From the NCBI RefSeq assembly GCF_025148125.1, contig NZ_CP102267.1, forward strand, positions 1,243,501-1,307,500: a DNA stretch of 64,000 nucleotides. The letters run 5' to 3'. The position numbers and the translations under genes are program-made. Under the pieces are notes generated by a model that searched no databases, was not told the DNA's origin, and saw only the letters and a list, made by a program, of their open reading frames with translations. Source of the stretch: Blautia wexlerae DSM 19850 (lineage in GTDB: Bacteria; Bacillota; Clostridia; Lachnospirales; Lachnospiraceae). Positions 17,642 through 26,174 of this stretch are shown one piece after another; position 1 is the first letter of the stretch; every line of letters begins with the position of its first letter.

Positions 17642-17743
17642 GATGAGATGAGTGACGGTTCTGACTCATCGGTAAAATAAATATAACCGAGAGATGAGAT
17701 GAGTGACGGTTCTGACTCATCGGTAAAATAAAATATGACCGAG
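17642..17743 (+). repeat. Tandem direct repeats (2 x 51 bp) within the antitoxin RNA
   Basis: Unit 1 runs 17642-17692 and unit 2 runs 17693-17743. They differ by one inserted A and a few bases near their 3' ends. Both start GATGAGATGAGTGACGGTTC and share the loop TAAAATAAA. Confidence 0.9.
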
Positions 17744-17753
17744 CGAAGAGTAT

Positions 17754-17786
17754 AACGAGAGGGAGTTCATTTTCCCTCTCGTTTAT
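17754..17786 (+). terminator. Terminator between antitoxin repeats and toxin
   Basis: AACGAGAGGGA at 17754-17764 pairs with TCCCTCTCGTT at 17773-17783 and a short T-rich tail follows. In type III systems this terminator sets a high antitoxin-to-toxin ratio by allowing limited readthrough. Confidence 0.8.
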
Positions 17787-17807
17787 ATGTATATAAGGAG
17801 AAGAAAA

Positions 17808-18074
17808 TTGGAAATTGACTATGCTGTTTATAGCCTTTCAGATGAATTTTACGAGAAATATCCGAATCCGCCATATAAAGAACTTTTAAAGAAAAAGGAA
17901 AGAAGATATGCTTGTTTACTTATTCAAAGTCATTATGGATATTTTATATGCATTCCATATAGAACAGAGATTTCCCATAAATATGCATATCACTTTCGCA
18001 AATCGTCTCGTTCGCAAAAACATAGATCAGGACTTGATTATACTAAAATTGCTATTATAAAAGATATTTCGTAA
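17808..18074 (+). pseudogene. Type III toxin (ToxN/AbiQ superfamily, TenpN-like), truncated
   Basis: The 88-residue product matches the N-terminal half of TenpN/CptN-type toxins: an initial YSLSDEFYEKYP segment, the core RRYACLLIQ, the box ICIPYRTEISHKYAYHF, and KSSRSQKHRSGLDYTKIAIIKD. These toxins are endoribonucleases of usually 140-170 residues. Here the frame ends at TAA 18072-18074, exactly where a palindromic repeat element begins (18071), and no remaining toxin coding sequence follows. TTG 17808 is the likely start because AAGGAG lies seven bases upstream; ATG 17787 sits in the terminator. The toxin is probably inactive, so the locus looks like a decaying addiction module. Confidence 0.72.
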
Positions 18075-18190
18075 CTATTCAGCAGTCTACTATCCCGCGA
18101 GGTGTTTTGGCATGAACATGCCAAAATCCCGCAAGCAGGATTCTTTCTTGTGGATTTTGACTCGTAACTGTGAAGGTACTGAACAGTTAC
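18071..18190 (+). repeat. Palindromic MITE-like element, copy B
   Basis: The 120-bp element is bounded by imperfect inverted ends, GTAACTATTCAG (18071-18082) and CTGAACAGTTAC (18179-18190), with one mismatch. Its core of about 38 bp around 18093-18130 is nearly identical to one at about 30674-30712 (copy A). The core holds a hairpin (TTTTGGCAT/ATGCCAAAA) and a ribosome-site-like GAGGTG followed by ATG. It truncates the toxin gene upstream. Confidence 0.7.
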
Positions 18191-18207
18191 AAAAGGAGAA
18201 TAATACA

Positions 18208-18918
18208 ATGGTTCCAATCGCACATATAGAAAATGATTTTCCAACTAAATTCGGTATTCCCAGGCAGAGTGGCCGTGTAGGGGCGCTTAAAGCGAGAATC
18301 GTATTCGAACCGGAATATCGCAATGTGGATGCCTGCCGTGGTCTGGAGGAGTTTAGTCATATCTGGCTGATCTGGGAGTTTTCGGAGGCAAAGAGGACAA
18401 AGTGGTCACCGACTGTCCGCCCGCCCAGACTTGGGGGAAATGTGAGAAAAGGAGTTTTTGCCACAAGATCTCCCTTCCGTCCCAATTCCATAGGATTATC
18501 CTGTGTGAAGCTTGAGAAAGTAGCTCTGGATGAGCCGGACAGCCCTGTACTTTATGTAGAAGGTGCAGATCTGATGAATGGAACACCGATTTTCGATATT
18601 AAACCATATATTCCTTATGCGGATTGCCATCCGGAAGCAACAGGAAGTTTTACCGAATATTCCAAAGATCATCATCTGAATGTAGAATTTCCCCAGGAGC
18701 TTCTGGAAAGAATACCCGAGGAAAGCAGAGAGGCTCTGATCGCAGTGCTTGCAGATGATCCCCGTCCTGCTTATCAGAATGATCCGGAACGGTCTTACGG
18801 AATGCCTTTTGGAGAGAAGGATATTCATTTTCGGGTGGATGGAGATATCCTTCGTGTTTATAATGTGACAGAATTTGTAAAAAAACAGCAGGAATCTTCG
18901 GCAGATTGTGGAAAATAA
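18208..18918 (+). CDS. trmO: tRNA (adenine37-N6)-methyltransferase TrmO
   Basis: TrmO (formerly TsaA/YaeB) methylates N6 of threonylcarbamoyl-adenosine at position 37 of certain tRNAs using S-adenosylmethionine. The 236-residue protein shows the family's beta-barrel start (IAHIENDFPTKFGIPRQS), the FSHIWLIWEF block, and RSPFRPNSIGLS with the conserved Arg-Ser-Pro-x-Arg-Pro-Asn. The C-terminal part carries DPRPAY, also typical. ATG 18208 is preferred because AAAGGAG lies nine bases upstream. An in-frame ATG at 18112 inside the repeat element would add 32 residues with no family match. Confidence 0.92.
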   Translation: MVPIAHIENDFPTKFGIPRQSGRVGALKARIVFEPEYRNVDACRGLEEFSHIWLIWEFSEAKRTKWSPTVRPPRLGGNVRKGVFATRSPFRPNSIGLSCVKLEKVALDEPDSPVLYVEGADLMNGTPIFDIKPYIPYADCHPEATGSFTEYSKDHHLNVEFPQELLERIPEESREALIAVLADDPRPAYQNDPERSYGMPFGEKDIHFRVDGDILRVYNVTEFVKKQQESSADCGK

Positions 18919-18947
18919 CCATTTTCGGATATTTCTGTAAGAAAGGC

Positions 18948-18976
18948 TTGCAAAATTGGCGTTTATTCAATACAAT
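18948..18976 (+). promoter_or_regulatory. Promoter of the aspartate kinase gene
   Basis: TTGCAA at 18948-18953, 17-base spacer, TACAAT at 18971-18976. The leader of about 80 bases is too short for a lysine riboswitch and shows none of its motifs. Confidence 0.6.
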
Positions 18977-19063
18977 ATTAAACAGACTTTATGTTGGTAG
19001 AGTGACAAAGACTGATAGGAGATCGGTCTGAAAATATTTAGTGACATATGAGGAGCAGGAAAA

Positions 19064-20383
19064 ATGAAGAAAATTGTTAAATTCGGAGGAAGTTCTCTGG
19101 CAAATGCAGAACAGTTTCAGAAAGTAGGGGAGATCATCAGAAGTGATGAGAGTAGACGTTATGTGGTTCCGTCCGCTCCCGGAAAGAGATTTGACGGAGA
19201 TACAAAGGTTACAGATTTACTTTATAAATGTTATAATACTGCAGTTGAGGGGGAGGATTTCATACCGATCCTGCAGGAAATCAAGGGAAGATATTATGAG
19301 ATTATCCGCGGACTGAACCTTGATCTTTCTCTGGAAGACGAATTTGTTCAGATCGAAGCTGATTTCAAGGCACAGGCAGGCACAGACTATGCAGCATCCA
19401 GAGGAGAATTTCTCAATGGTAAGGTGATGGCAGCATATCTGGGTTATGAATTTGTTGATGCAGCAGATGTGATCCGTTTTGATAAGAACGGAAATCTGGA
19501 TGCCGAGAAGACAGACAGACTTCTGTCCAAAAAGCTGGCAAAATGTGAACATGCCGTTATCCCTGGATTTTATGGCGCTGGTGAAGATGGAAAAGTTAAA
19601 ACTTTCTCCAGAGGAGGTTCTGATGTAACCGGTTCTCTTGTGGCAAAGGCTATTAAGGCAGACCTCTATGAAAACTGGACAGATGTTTCCGGTTTCCTGG
19701 TAACAGACCCACGTATTGTTAAAAATCCGGAAGTAATCGAGAGCATTACCTACAGAGAACTCAGAGAGCTTTCTTATATGGGTGCAACTGTTCTTCATGA
19801 AGATGCGATCTTCCCGGTTCGTAAAGAGGGAATTCCGATCAATATCAAAAACACAAACAGACCGGAAGACAAGGGTACTTTTATTGTTGAGAGCACATGC
19901 AAGAAACCGAAATTTACAATCACAGGTATTGCAGGTAAGAAGGGATTCTGTTCTATCAATATTGAGAAATCCATGATGAACAGTGAGGTTGGTTTCGGAC
20001 GTAAGGTACTTCAGGTATTCGAAGATCAGGGAATCAGCTTTGAGCATGTTCCATCAGGAATCGATACAATGACTGTATATGTACATCAGGATGAATTCGA
20101 AGAGAAAGAGCAGCAGGTAATCGCAGGAATCCATCGCGCAGTACAGCCGGATTTCGTAGAAATGGAATCTGACCTTGCACTGATCGCTGTTGTAGGACGT
20201 GGTATGAAATCCACCAGAGGTACAGCAGGAAGAATCTTCTCAGCACTTGCCCATGCAAATGTAAATGTGAAGATGATTGACCAGGGTTCCAGTGAGCTGA
20301 ATATCATTATCGGTGTGGAGAACAGAGATTTTGAGACTGCAGTAAAGGCTATTTATGATATCTTTGTAATTACTCAGATCTAA
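19064..20383 (+). CDS. Aspartate kinase (ThrD/YclM type)
   Basis: Aspartate kinase phosphorylates L-aspartate with ATP, the first step toward lysine, threonine, methionine and diaminopimelate. The 439-residue protein begins with the kinase motif VKFGGSSLA and has SAPGKRF and DTKVTDLLY, which match the B. subtilis YclM (ThrD) branch rather than LysC. The middle holds FSRGGSDVTGSLVAKAI and TDVSGFLVTDPRIV of the nucleotide and aspartate site. The last 140 residues form two ACT domains (ITGIAGKKGFCSI and IAVVGRGMKSTRGTAG), the usual sites of amino acid feedback. It starts at ATG 19064 behind GAGGAGC. It appears to be a single-gene transcript ended by the terminator at 20465. Confidence 0.92.
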   Translation: MKKIVKFGGSSLANAEQFQKVGEIIRSDESRRYVVPSAPGKRFDGDTKVTDLLYKCYNTAVEGEDFIPILQEIKGRYYEIIRGLNLDLSLEDEFVQIEADFKAQAGTDYAASRGEFLNGKVMAAYLGYEFVDAADVIRFDKNGNLDAEKTDRLLSKKLAKCEHAVIPGFYGAGEDGKVKTFSRGGSDVTGSLVAKAIKADLYENWTDVSGFLVTDPRIVKNPEVIESITYRELRELSYMGATVLHEDAIFPVRKEGIPINIKNTNRPEDKGTFIVESTCKKPKFTITGIAGKKGFCSINIEKSMMNSEVGFGRKVLQVFEDQGISFEHVPSGIDTMTVYVHQDEFEEKEQQVIAGIHRAVQPDFVEMESDLALIAVVGRGMKSTRGTAGRIFSALAHANVNVKMIDQGSSELNIIIGVENRDFETAVKAIYDIFVITQI

Positions 20384-20464
20384 TTGAGAATTGCAGGAGC
20401 TCCTTCACAGCGGAGCAATTTGTGGATATGATGTTTACCAATTATAGGATAAACAAAATAATGG

Positions 20465-20503
20465 ACCGTCAGAAATCAGCATAGAGATTTCTGGCGGCTT
20501 TTT
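20465..20503 (+). terminator. Terminator after aspartate kinase
   Basis: CCGTCAGAAATC pairs with GATTTCTGGCGG around a short loop and is followed by CTTTTTAT. Confidence 0.85.
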
Positions 20504-20519
20504 ATATTATAGGAAATTA

Positions 20520-20645
20520 CTCCGTAATGTTCCTATAACATAAAAAAGCCCTCCGGGCAGGATCGCACTGCGACGGAGAGGAATTATGTCGCTGAAGCGA
20601 CCCGTTGCAGGCGGAGAATTCTGCAAGCAGGATTCTTTCTTAAAT
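20520..20645 (+). repeat. Dispersed repeat-like element C
   Basis: This gene-free stretch holds several small hairpins (GCCCTCCGGGC, TCGCACTGCGA, GTCGCTGAAGCGAC, GCAG...CTGC). Its end, GCAAGCAGGATTCTTTCTT, is identical to a segment of element B at about 18131-18149. It looks like a related intergenic repeat. The rest of the 356-base gap holds the terminator at 20465 and the ribosome site of the helicase. Confidence 0.5.
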
Positions 20646-20739
20646 TCAGGAGTTTTTACATGATGATGAATTCTGTGTTATAATGAACGGACGATGTGGA
20701 TAATTATTTGACAGCTATTGTTGCGTGAGGTGTTTTGAT

Positions 20740-23097
20740 ATGGATAAGCCGGTGGTTCGTATTTCCGTCAGAAATCTGGTGGAGTTTATATTAAGAAGCG
20801 GGGATCTTGACAACCGGGGAGGATCTTCTGACAGAGAAGCAATGCAGAAGGGCAGCAGACTGCACAGAAAAATACAGGGCAGGATGGGAAGCCATTACAG
20901 AGCGGAGGTTTCTCTTAAATATAAAACAGAATATGAAGATGTAAGTATCCAGGTAGAGGGCAGAGCTGACGGAATCTTCACAGAGGATGGACAGTGCTGG
21001 ATCGATGAAATTAAGGGTGTTTATGCAGATGTCAGTCAGTTGGAAAAGCCTGTGGAGGTTCACCGTGCACAGGCAATGTGTTATGCCTGGATCTACGCAC
21101 AGGAGCAAAAAACGGAGAAGATCGGAGTGCAGATGACATATGGGAATCTGGACACAGAGGAGCTTAAGTTTTTCAGAGAAGAATATACGCTGGAAGAACT
21201 CAGACTGTGGTACCAGAATTTTTTGGACAGGTATCATAAATGGATCGCATACCAGCTTGCATGGAAAAAAGAACGGAATGCGTCCATGAGTGATCTGGAG
21301 TTCCCTTTTGAATATCGTGAGGGACAGCGAAAAATCGTATCCGGTGTATATCACACTATATCCACAGAAAGACAGATTTTTGTCCAGGCACCTACAGGAG
21401 TAGGAAAGACCATGTCCACGATCTTTCCTGCAGTGAGAGCAGTTGGTGCAGGGCTGGGGGAAAATATTTTCTATCTTACAGCAAAGACCATTACCAGGAC
21501 TGTGGCTGAAGAAGCTTTCTCCATATTAAAGGAGCATGGACTGAAATTTAAAGTGATTACCATTACCGCGAAGGAAAAGCTGTGCTTCTGTGATAAAACA
21601 GAATGCAATCCTGAGAACTGTCTGTGGGCGAGAGGACATCTGGACAGAGTGAATGATGCTGTTTTTGAACTGTGGACTACGCAGGACAGCTATGACAGGG
21701 ATATTTTGCTGGAACATGCGAAGAAATGGCAGGTGTGTCCCTTTGAAATGTGCCTGGATCTGGCAGTCTGGGTGGACGCTGTGATCTGTGATTATAATTA
21801 TGTATTTGATCCCAATGTTTATCTGAAAAGATTTTTCGGGGAGGGTACTTCCGGAGAATACATTTTTCTGATCGATGAAGCTCACAATCTGGTGGACAGA
21901 GGAAGGGAAATGTACAGTGCTCATGTGGACAGAGCGGACGTACTGGAGGCGAAGAAGCTGGCTGCTGATTACAGCAAAGGTCTGGTACGAGCACTGGAAA
22001 AAGTGAATCGACAGCTTCGAACTCTGGAAAAGGAGTGTACAGAATACAAAATCCTTCCAAATCCCGGAGCAGTTTCTCTGGGAATGCTTCAGGTGATGGG
22101 GGAGATGGATAAGCTCCTGGAGGAACTTCATGGAAAGGAACTTCCGGAGCAGCTGCTGGAATTTTACTTCTGTGTGAGAGATTTCCTGAACATTGATGAA
22201 CTTCTGGATGAAAATTATGTGGTTTATACAGAAATGGGAGAAGGGGGAAAGGTGATTTTGCGGCTTTTCTGTGTAAATCCTGCAGCAAATATTCATAGAT
22301 GTCTGGAAAAGGGAAAAAGTGCGGTGTTCTTTTCTGCGACTCTGCTTCCCATGGATTATTACCGTGCACTTTTAAGCACCAGAAAGGATGACTATGGGAT
22401 TTATGTGACCTCTCCTTTCAGGCAGGAGAACAGGTGCATTCTCACAGGACGGGATGTGAGCAGCAGGTATACCAGAAGAGGATATGAGGAATATCACAGG
22501 ATCGCATCTTACATTGCCAGAACTGTATGGACAAGAAAAGGAAATTATATGGTATTCTTTCCTTCTTATAAATTTATGGAAGATGTTCTGGAGGTGTATG
22601 AGAATGAGTTTTCAGCGGAATGGGTTCGTTGTATTTCGCAGACATCGGGAATGAATGAAAGGGAGAAAGAGGAATTTCTGGAGGAATTTTCTGCATCAGA
22701 GGGAACGCTAGTAGGATTTTGCGTGATGGGCGGGATTTTTTCAGAGGGGATTGATCTGATGGGAGAGAAGCTGATCGGAGCAATCATCATAGGGACTGGT
22801 CTTCCTCAGATTGGAACAGAAAGGGAGATCCTCAGGCAGTATTATGATAAAAAGGGTGTGAATGGATTTGATTATGCATACAGATATCCGGGGATGAATA
22901 AGGTGCTGCAGTCAGCCGGGCGTGTGATCAGAACCCAGGAGGACACAGGGATCATACTTCTGCTGGACGAGAGATTTGCAGGAAAAGATTACAGGAATCT
23001 GTTTCCTGCTGAGTGGTCTGACAGGGGAAACTGTACTTTAAATACTGTGGAAGAACAGCTGGGAAGCTTCTGGAACAGGATCAGAGAAAAGAACTGA
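20740..23097 (+). CDS. PD-(D/E)XK nuclease fused to an XPD/DinG-type helicase
   Basis: The 785-residue product joins an N-terminal nuclease-like domain to a superfamily 2 iron-sulfur helicase. Residues about 60-125 contain EGRADGI, then a WIDEIKG segment, giving the D...ExK active-site pattern of Cas4/RecB-like nucleases. The helicase has Walker A APTGVGKTMST (about 222), a cluster of Cys (CFC, TEC, NC, then QVCPFEMC) expected to hold a 4Fe-4S centre, DEAH box FLIDEAHN, and a C-terminal block ending in QSAGRVIRTQED. Such fusions are seen in Firmicutes and are thought to act in DNA repair. ATG 20740 follows GAGGTG by eight bases; GTG 20725 overlaps that ribosome site and is less likely. Confidence 0.85.
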   Translation: MDKPVVRISVRNLVEFILRSGDLDNRGGSSDREAMQKGSRLHRKIQGRMGSHYRAEVSLKYKTEYEDVSIQVEGRADGIFTEDGQCWIDEIKGVYADVSQLEKPVEVHRAQAMCYAWIYAQEQKTEKIGVQMTYGNLDTEELKFFREEYTLEELRLWYQNFLDRYHKWIAYQLAWKKERNASMSDLEFPFEYREGQRKIVSGVYHTISTERQIFVQAPTGVGKTMSTIFPAVRAVGAGLGENIFYLTAKTITRTVAEEAFSILKEHGLKFKVITITAKEKLCFCDKTECNPENCLWARGHLDRVNDAVFELWTTQDSYDRDILLEHAKKWQVCPFEMCLDLAVWVDAVICDYNYVFDPNVYLKRFFGEGTSGEYIFLIDEAHNLVDRGREMYSAHVDRADVLEAKKLAADYSKGLVRALEKVNRQLRTLEKECTEYKILPNPGAVSLGMLQVMGEMDKLLEELHGKELPEQLLEFYFCVRDFLNIDELLDENYVVYTEMGEGGKVILRLFCVNPAANIHRCLEKGKSAVFFSATLLPMDYYRALLSTRKDDYGIYVTSPFRQENRCILTGRDVSSRYTRRGYEEYHRIASYIARTVWTRKGNYMVFFPSYKFMEDVLEVYENEFSAEWVRCISQTSGMNEREKEEFLEEFSASEGTLVGFCVMGGIFSEGIDLMGEKLIGAIIIGTGLPQIGTEREILRQYYDKKGVNGFDYAYRYPGMNKVLQSAGRVIRTQEDTGIILLLDERFAGKDYRNLFPAEWSDRGNCTLNTVEEQLGSFWNRIREKN

Positions 23098-23144
23098 ACA
23101 CTGATACTGAGATTCTGGTCTTTGCTGGAAAAAAGATAAAAATC

Positions 23145-23173
23145 TTGCTATCCTGAATAAAACAATATATACT
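23145..23173 (+). promoter_or_regulatory. Promoter of the beta-lactamase-fold exoprotein
   Basis: TTGCTA at 23145-23150, 17-base spacer, TATACT at 23168-23173, about 50 bases before the start codon. Confidence 0.6.
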
Positions 23174-23222
23174 TTGCTTACTGTGAATGGGATGTGAAAA
23201 GAAACCGTAAAAGGAGTTTTGC

Positions 23223-24716
23223 ATGAGAAAAAATAGACAAACAGCGAAATATCATATTAAAAGTTATATCATAGCCGGAAGTCTGGCCGGAGCCATTTCC
23301 ATGGCACTGGCTTTGCCGGTTCCTGTTATGGCTGCACAGCAGAGCCTTGCATCTGTCACCGGGCAGGCACAGATTCAGCCCATGGGAGACGGAAGTGGCA
23401 AATATATGATGAAGAGTGACGGATTTTACTGTCTGGATGTGAATGGCGCCGGAAGTACCCAGGCGGAGATCCATTATTTTCAGGATTATGAGATAGACGG
23501 AACTGTATTTGACGGATATTATTACCATGATGCAGATGGGAAATTCAAAGCCTGCAGTCCTCATATGGAGCATCTGAAAGGTGTTGCAGTGTTTGGGGAT
23601 AAGACAGATGAGGAAGCTGATACACAGAATGCCCAGGAGGCAGAGAAATTTGACGGATATTACTTTGTGAACAATCTGGGGCGTCTGTCAGCAGCACCGC
23701 AGGTAAGGTATATTGACAATCTGGCAATAGACGGGATTACTCTGAATGGATATTATTATTTTGATGAAAATGGCAGACTGGTAACCGAGCCAGGTATCCA
23801 TTCACTTGAGATGGACTGTTATGAGATGAATTTTGACGGAAGCTATTATTTTGGCGGTACAAATGGCGCCCTGCTTCAGGAAAGCACAGTGACGGATGAT
23901 GGTTTTATTGTGGATGATACGGGAAAGATCGTGAATATGGATGATCTTGGGATGGATAATCTGAAGCCTCAGCTTGAGAAGATGCTGTCCGGATATCAGG
24001 GAACCTGGAGTGTTTATGTGAAAGACCTTAATGAAGAAAAGGAAATCCTGATCAATGATACTTCCCTTTATTCTGCAAGTCTGATCAAAGCCTTTGTAAT
24101 GGCAAAGACATATGAGGACATGGAGCAGGTAAAGGCAGATGAGGCAAAGAAATTAAATACTGCAGATACAAAAACTGTAGATGTAAAATTAAATGACCTG
24201 CTGTGGAATATGATCACAGTCAGTGACAATGAATCCTGCAATGAACTGGTGAAGCTTCAGACAGATTCCCTTGATTTCAAAAAAGGTGCGGAGGATATTA
24301 ACAAATATCTGGAAAAAGAGGGCTATACAGAGACAAGTGTGCAGCACACCCTCCATCCTGCGGCATCCGCACAGGAGAGTCTGGGTGGCAGAAACATGAC
24401 TTCTGTAAAAGATTGCGGCACTCTGCTTGAAAAAATCTACAAGGGGGAATGTGTCAGCAAAGATGCATCAGAAGAAATGTTAAATCTTCTGTCAAATCAG
24501 GAAAACACTTGGAAAATCCCCCAGGGACTTCCGGATGGAATAAAATCTGCCAACAAGACCGGCGAGACAGACCAGGATCAGCACGATATCGCAATTGTCT
24601 ATGGCGAAAAGACAACTTATATCCTATGTGTGATGTCTGAAAACTGCCCGGAGAGTACGGCGGTGACGAACATACAGAATATTTCAAAGATTGTATATAA
24701 TTATTTGAACCTGTAG
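23223..24716 (+). CDS. Secreted serine hydrolase of the class A beta-lactamase fold with wall-binding-like repeats
   Basis: The 497-residue protein has a signal peptide (cleavage after VMA near residue 38). Residues about 60-240 contain repeats of the type DGYYYHDADGK, DGYYFVNNLGR and NGYYYFDENGR, resembling glucan- or choline-binding repeats. Residues about 255-497 have the class A fold motifs SLIK (Ser-x-x-Lys), SDN (in VSDNESCNEL) and KTG (in SANKTGE). The omega-loop Glu-x-x-Leu-Asn of true beta-lactamases is not visible, so antibiotic hydrolysis is unlikely. It may be a peptidoglycan-active enzyme or a substrate-binding relative. ATG 23223 follows AAAGGAG. The transcript appears to be single-gene. 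Confidence 0.78.
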   Translation: MRKNRQTAKYHIKSYIIAGSLAGAISMALALPVPVMAAQQSLASVTGQAQIQPMGDGSGKYMMKSDGFYCLDVNGAGSTQAEIHYFQDYEIDGTVFDGYYYHDADGKFKACSPHMEHLKGVAVFGDKTDEEADTQNAQEAEKFDGYYFVNNLGRLSAAPQVRYIDNLAIDGITLNGYYYFDENGRLVTEPGIHSLEMDCYEMNFDGSYYFGGTNGALLQESTVTDDGFIVDDTGKIVNMDDLGMDNLKPQLEKMLSGYQGTWSVYVKDLNEEKEILINDTSLYSASLIKAFVMAKTYEDMEQVKADEAKKLNTADTKTVDVKLNDLLWNMITVSDNESCNELVKLQTDSLDFKKGAEDINKYLEKEGYTETSVQHTLHPAASAQESLGGRNMTSVKDCGTLLEKIYKGECVSKDASEEMLNLLSNQENTWKIPQGLPDGIKSANKTGETDQDQHDIAIVYGEKTTYILCVMSENCPESTAVTNIQNISKIVYNYLNL

Positions 24717-24738
24717 CCGCCAGACCTGCGCGGAATGA

Positions 24739-24767
24739 TTGATTTTTACAGGAAAATCATGTATAAT
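24739..24767 (+). promoter_or_regulatory. Promoter for the egsA-ispF-cysS group
   Basis: TTGATT at 24739-24744, 17-base spacer, TATAAT at 24762-24767. It lies about 130 bases before the start of the glycerol-1-phosphate dehydrogenase gene. Confidence 0.65.
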
Positions 24768-24897
24768 ACCAACGAACTATGCCTATAGAAAAAAGTTTAA
24801 CCGAATCAGGCTGTGAAACAACTATTCAATTATGAGCAGATATTCAAACGGATGATTTTATCCGCTTGATTCAGGAAAGTCAGGAGGAAGAATTTAA

Positions 24898-26172
24898 ATG
24901 CGAGTTGATGCGGACGATTTTGCCCGACCTTGCAGCTGCGGCAGGGAACACCAGATTGCAGTGAAAGAGATTTTGATAGAAGCCGGAGCTGTAGAGAAGC
25001 TTGAAGAAGAGATGTCAGAGGGAATGCTCAGAGAGTACATATCCCCGCTGGTCATCTGCGATACCAATACCTATGCAGCAACAGAAGAACTTATGGAGGA
25101 TATCTATGACAGGTGTCAGGTACTTGTTCTGGATGCAGAGGGACTTCAGGCAGACCGGCATGCAATAAAAATTGTGGAGAACAACATGGAAGAGGACATT
25201 GACCTGATCCTTGCAGTAGGAGCAGGCACGATCCATGATATCAGCCGTTATATTGCACATAATTACAAAGTACCTTTCATTTCAGTGCCTACCGCAGCAA
25301 GTGGAGATGGATTTGTAACAACAGTAGCAGCAATGACCCTGGATGGAGTAAAGAAGACTGTGCCTTCAGTAGCTCCGATCTGTGTATATGCAGATACAGA
25401 TATTTTTTCAAAAGCACCACAGCGCCTGACTGCAGCCGGGATTTCAGACCTGATGGCGAAATACATCTGTCTTGCAGACTGGAAGATCGCGAACCTGGTC
25501 ACCGGAGAGTATTTTTGCCGCGAAACTGTAAAGCTGGAAGAGAAAGCGTTAAAAACTGTGAAATCTTCGATTCAGGATATTACAGAGGGAGAGGAAGATG
25601 AATGCGAACAGCTTATGTATGCATTGATTCTTTCCGGACTTGCAATGCAGATGATTGGTAATTCAAGGCCTGCGTCCTGTGCAGAGCACCAGGTCACACA
25701 TCTGTGGGATATGGAAGTGATCAATGGTCCGCTGGATGCACTCCACGGAGAGAAGGTTTCTGTAGCAGCACTTCTTGTACTGGAAGAATACAAGCGTATC
25801 GCTGCAGCCATCACACAGGGAAGATGTCACGCAAAACCCTATGAGAATGAGGACGATGAGCTTCTGAAAGAAACTTTTGGAAAAAAAGGACTTCTGGAAG
25901 AAATAAGAAAAGAAAACGAGCCGGAATTGTTAGAAACTATTTCACCCCAGCACCTGGAAAAATGCCTGAACGGGATAGAGGAGATTATTGATGAGCTTCC
26001 CAGTGAACAAACTATGTTCCATTTGCTGGAGAAAGCCGGATGCGCGAAAACCGTTTATGATATCGGACTCGATGAATCGGCTGTTTTGCCAAGCCTCAGA
26101 CTTGCTCCTTATACAAGGAGACGGTTAAGCTTATTGAGAATCAGCAAGATGCTGGATATAAGAGGAGAATGA
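24898..26172 (+). CDS. egsA: sn-Glycerol-1-phosphate dehydrogenase (AraM/EgsA family)
   Basis: The enzyme reduces dihydroxyacetone phosphate to sn-glycerol-1-phosphate with NAD(P)H. In bacteria this feeds unusual prenylglyceryl phosphates; in archaea it feeds the membrane lipids. The 424-residue protein has the nucleotide-binding [11 protein letters not shown] and the block [11 protein letters not shown]. Metal ligands are likely the Asp in [10 protein letters not shown], the His in [11 protein letters not shown] and the His in LHGEKV. It starts at ATG 24898 behind AGGAGGA and its stop sits a few bases before ispF. The start of IspF here places isoprenoid precursor synthesis and a G1P enzyme in one operon. 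Confidence 0.9.
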   Translation: MRVDADDFARPCSCGREHQIAVKEILIEAGAVEKLEEEMSEGMLREYISPLVICDTNTYAATEELMEDIYDRCQVLVLDAEGLQADRHAIKIVENNMEEDIDLILAVGAGTIHDISRYIAHNYKVPFISVPTAASGDGFVTTVAAMTLDGVKKTVPSVAPICVYADTDIFSKAPQRLTAAGISDLMAKYICLADWKIANLVTGEYFCRETVKLEEKALKTVKSSIQDITEGEEDECEQLMYALILSGLAMQMIGNSRPASCAEHQVTHLWDMEVINGPLDALHGEKVSVAALLVLEEYKRIAAAITQGRCHAKPYENEDDELLKETFGKKGLLEEIRKENEPELLETISPQHLEKCLNGIEEIIDELPSEQTMFHLLEKAGCAKTVYDIGLDESAVLPSLRLAPYTRRRLSLLRISKMLDIRGE

Positions 26173-26174
26173 TT

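Larger units (their letters stand above)
17615..17786 (+). ncRNA. Type III antitoxin RNA with two tandem 51-base repeats
   Basis: Two nearly identical repeats begin at 17642 and 17693. Each contains GATGAG...CTCATC and CGGT...ACCG pairings, so each can fold into a small structured unit. They are followed by a terminator and then a ToxN/TenpN-family toxin gene. A promoter, short tandem repeats, a terminator and a toxin in this order is the hallmark of type III toxin-antitoxin loci, in which the toxin nuclease cuts the RNA into repeat units that bind and inhibit it. The repeats have no spacers, which argues against a CRISPR array. Confidence 0.75.

Noticed and set aside
17642..17743. Short CRISPR-like array
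   Set aside because: The two repeats are directly adjacent with no spacers, there are no cas genes, and a type III toxin frame follows.
18977..19063. Lysine riboswitch or T-box in front of aspartate kinase
   Set aside because: The leader is less than 90 bases and has none of the conserved motifs.
19217..20047. Minus-strand open frame opposite the aspartate kinase
   Set aside because: It is antisense to a well-supported gene and has no family motifs.
23223..24716. Antibiotic resistance beta-lactamase
   Set aside because: The class A motifs are partial (no omega-loop Glu seen) and the protein has wall-binding-like repeats, so a resistance call is not supported.
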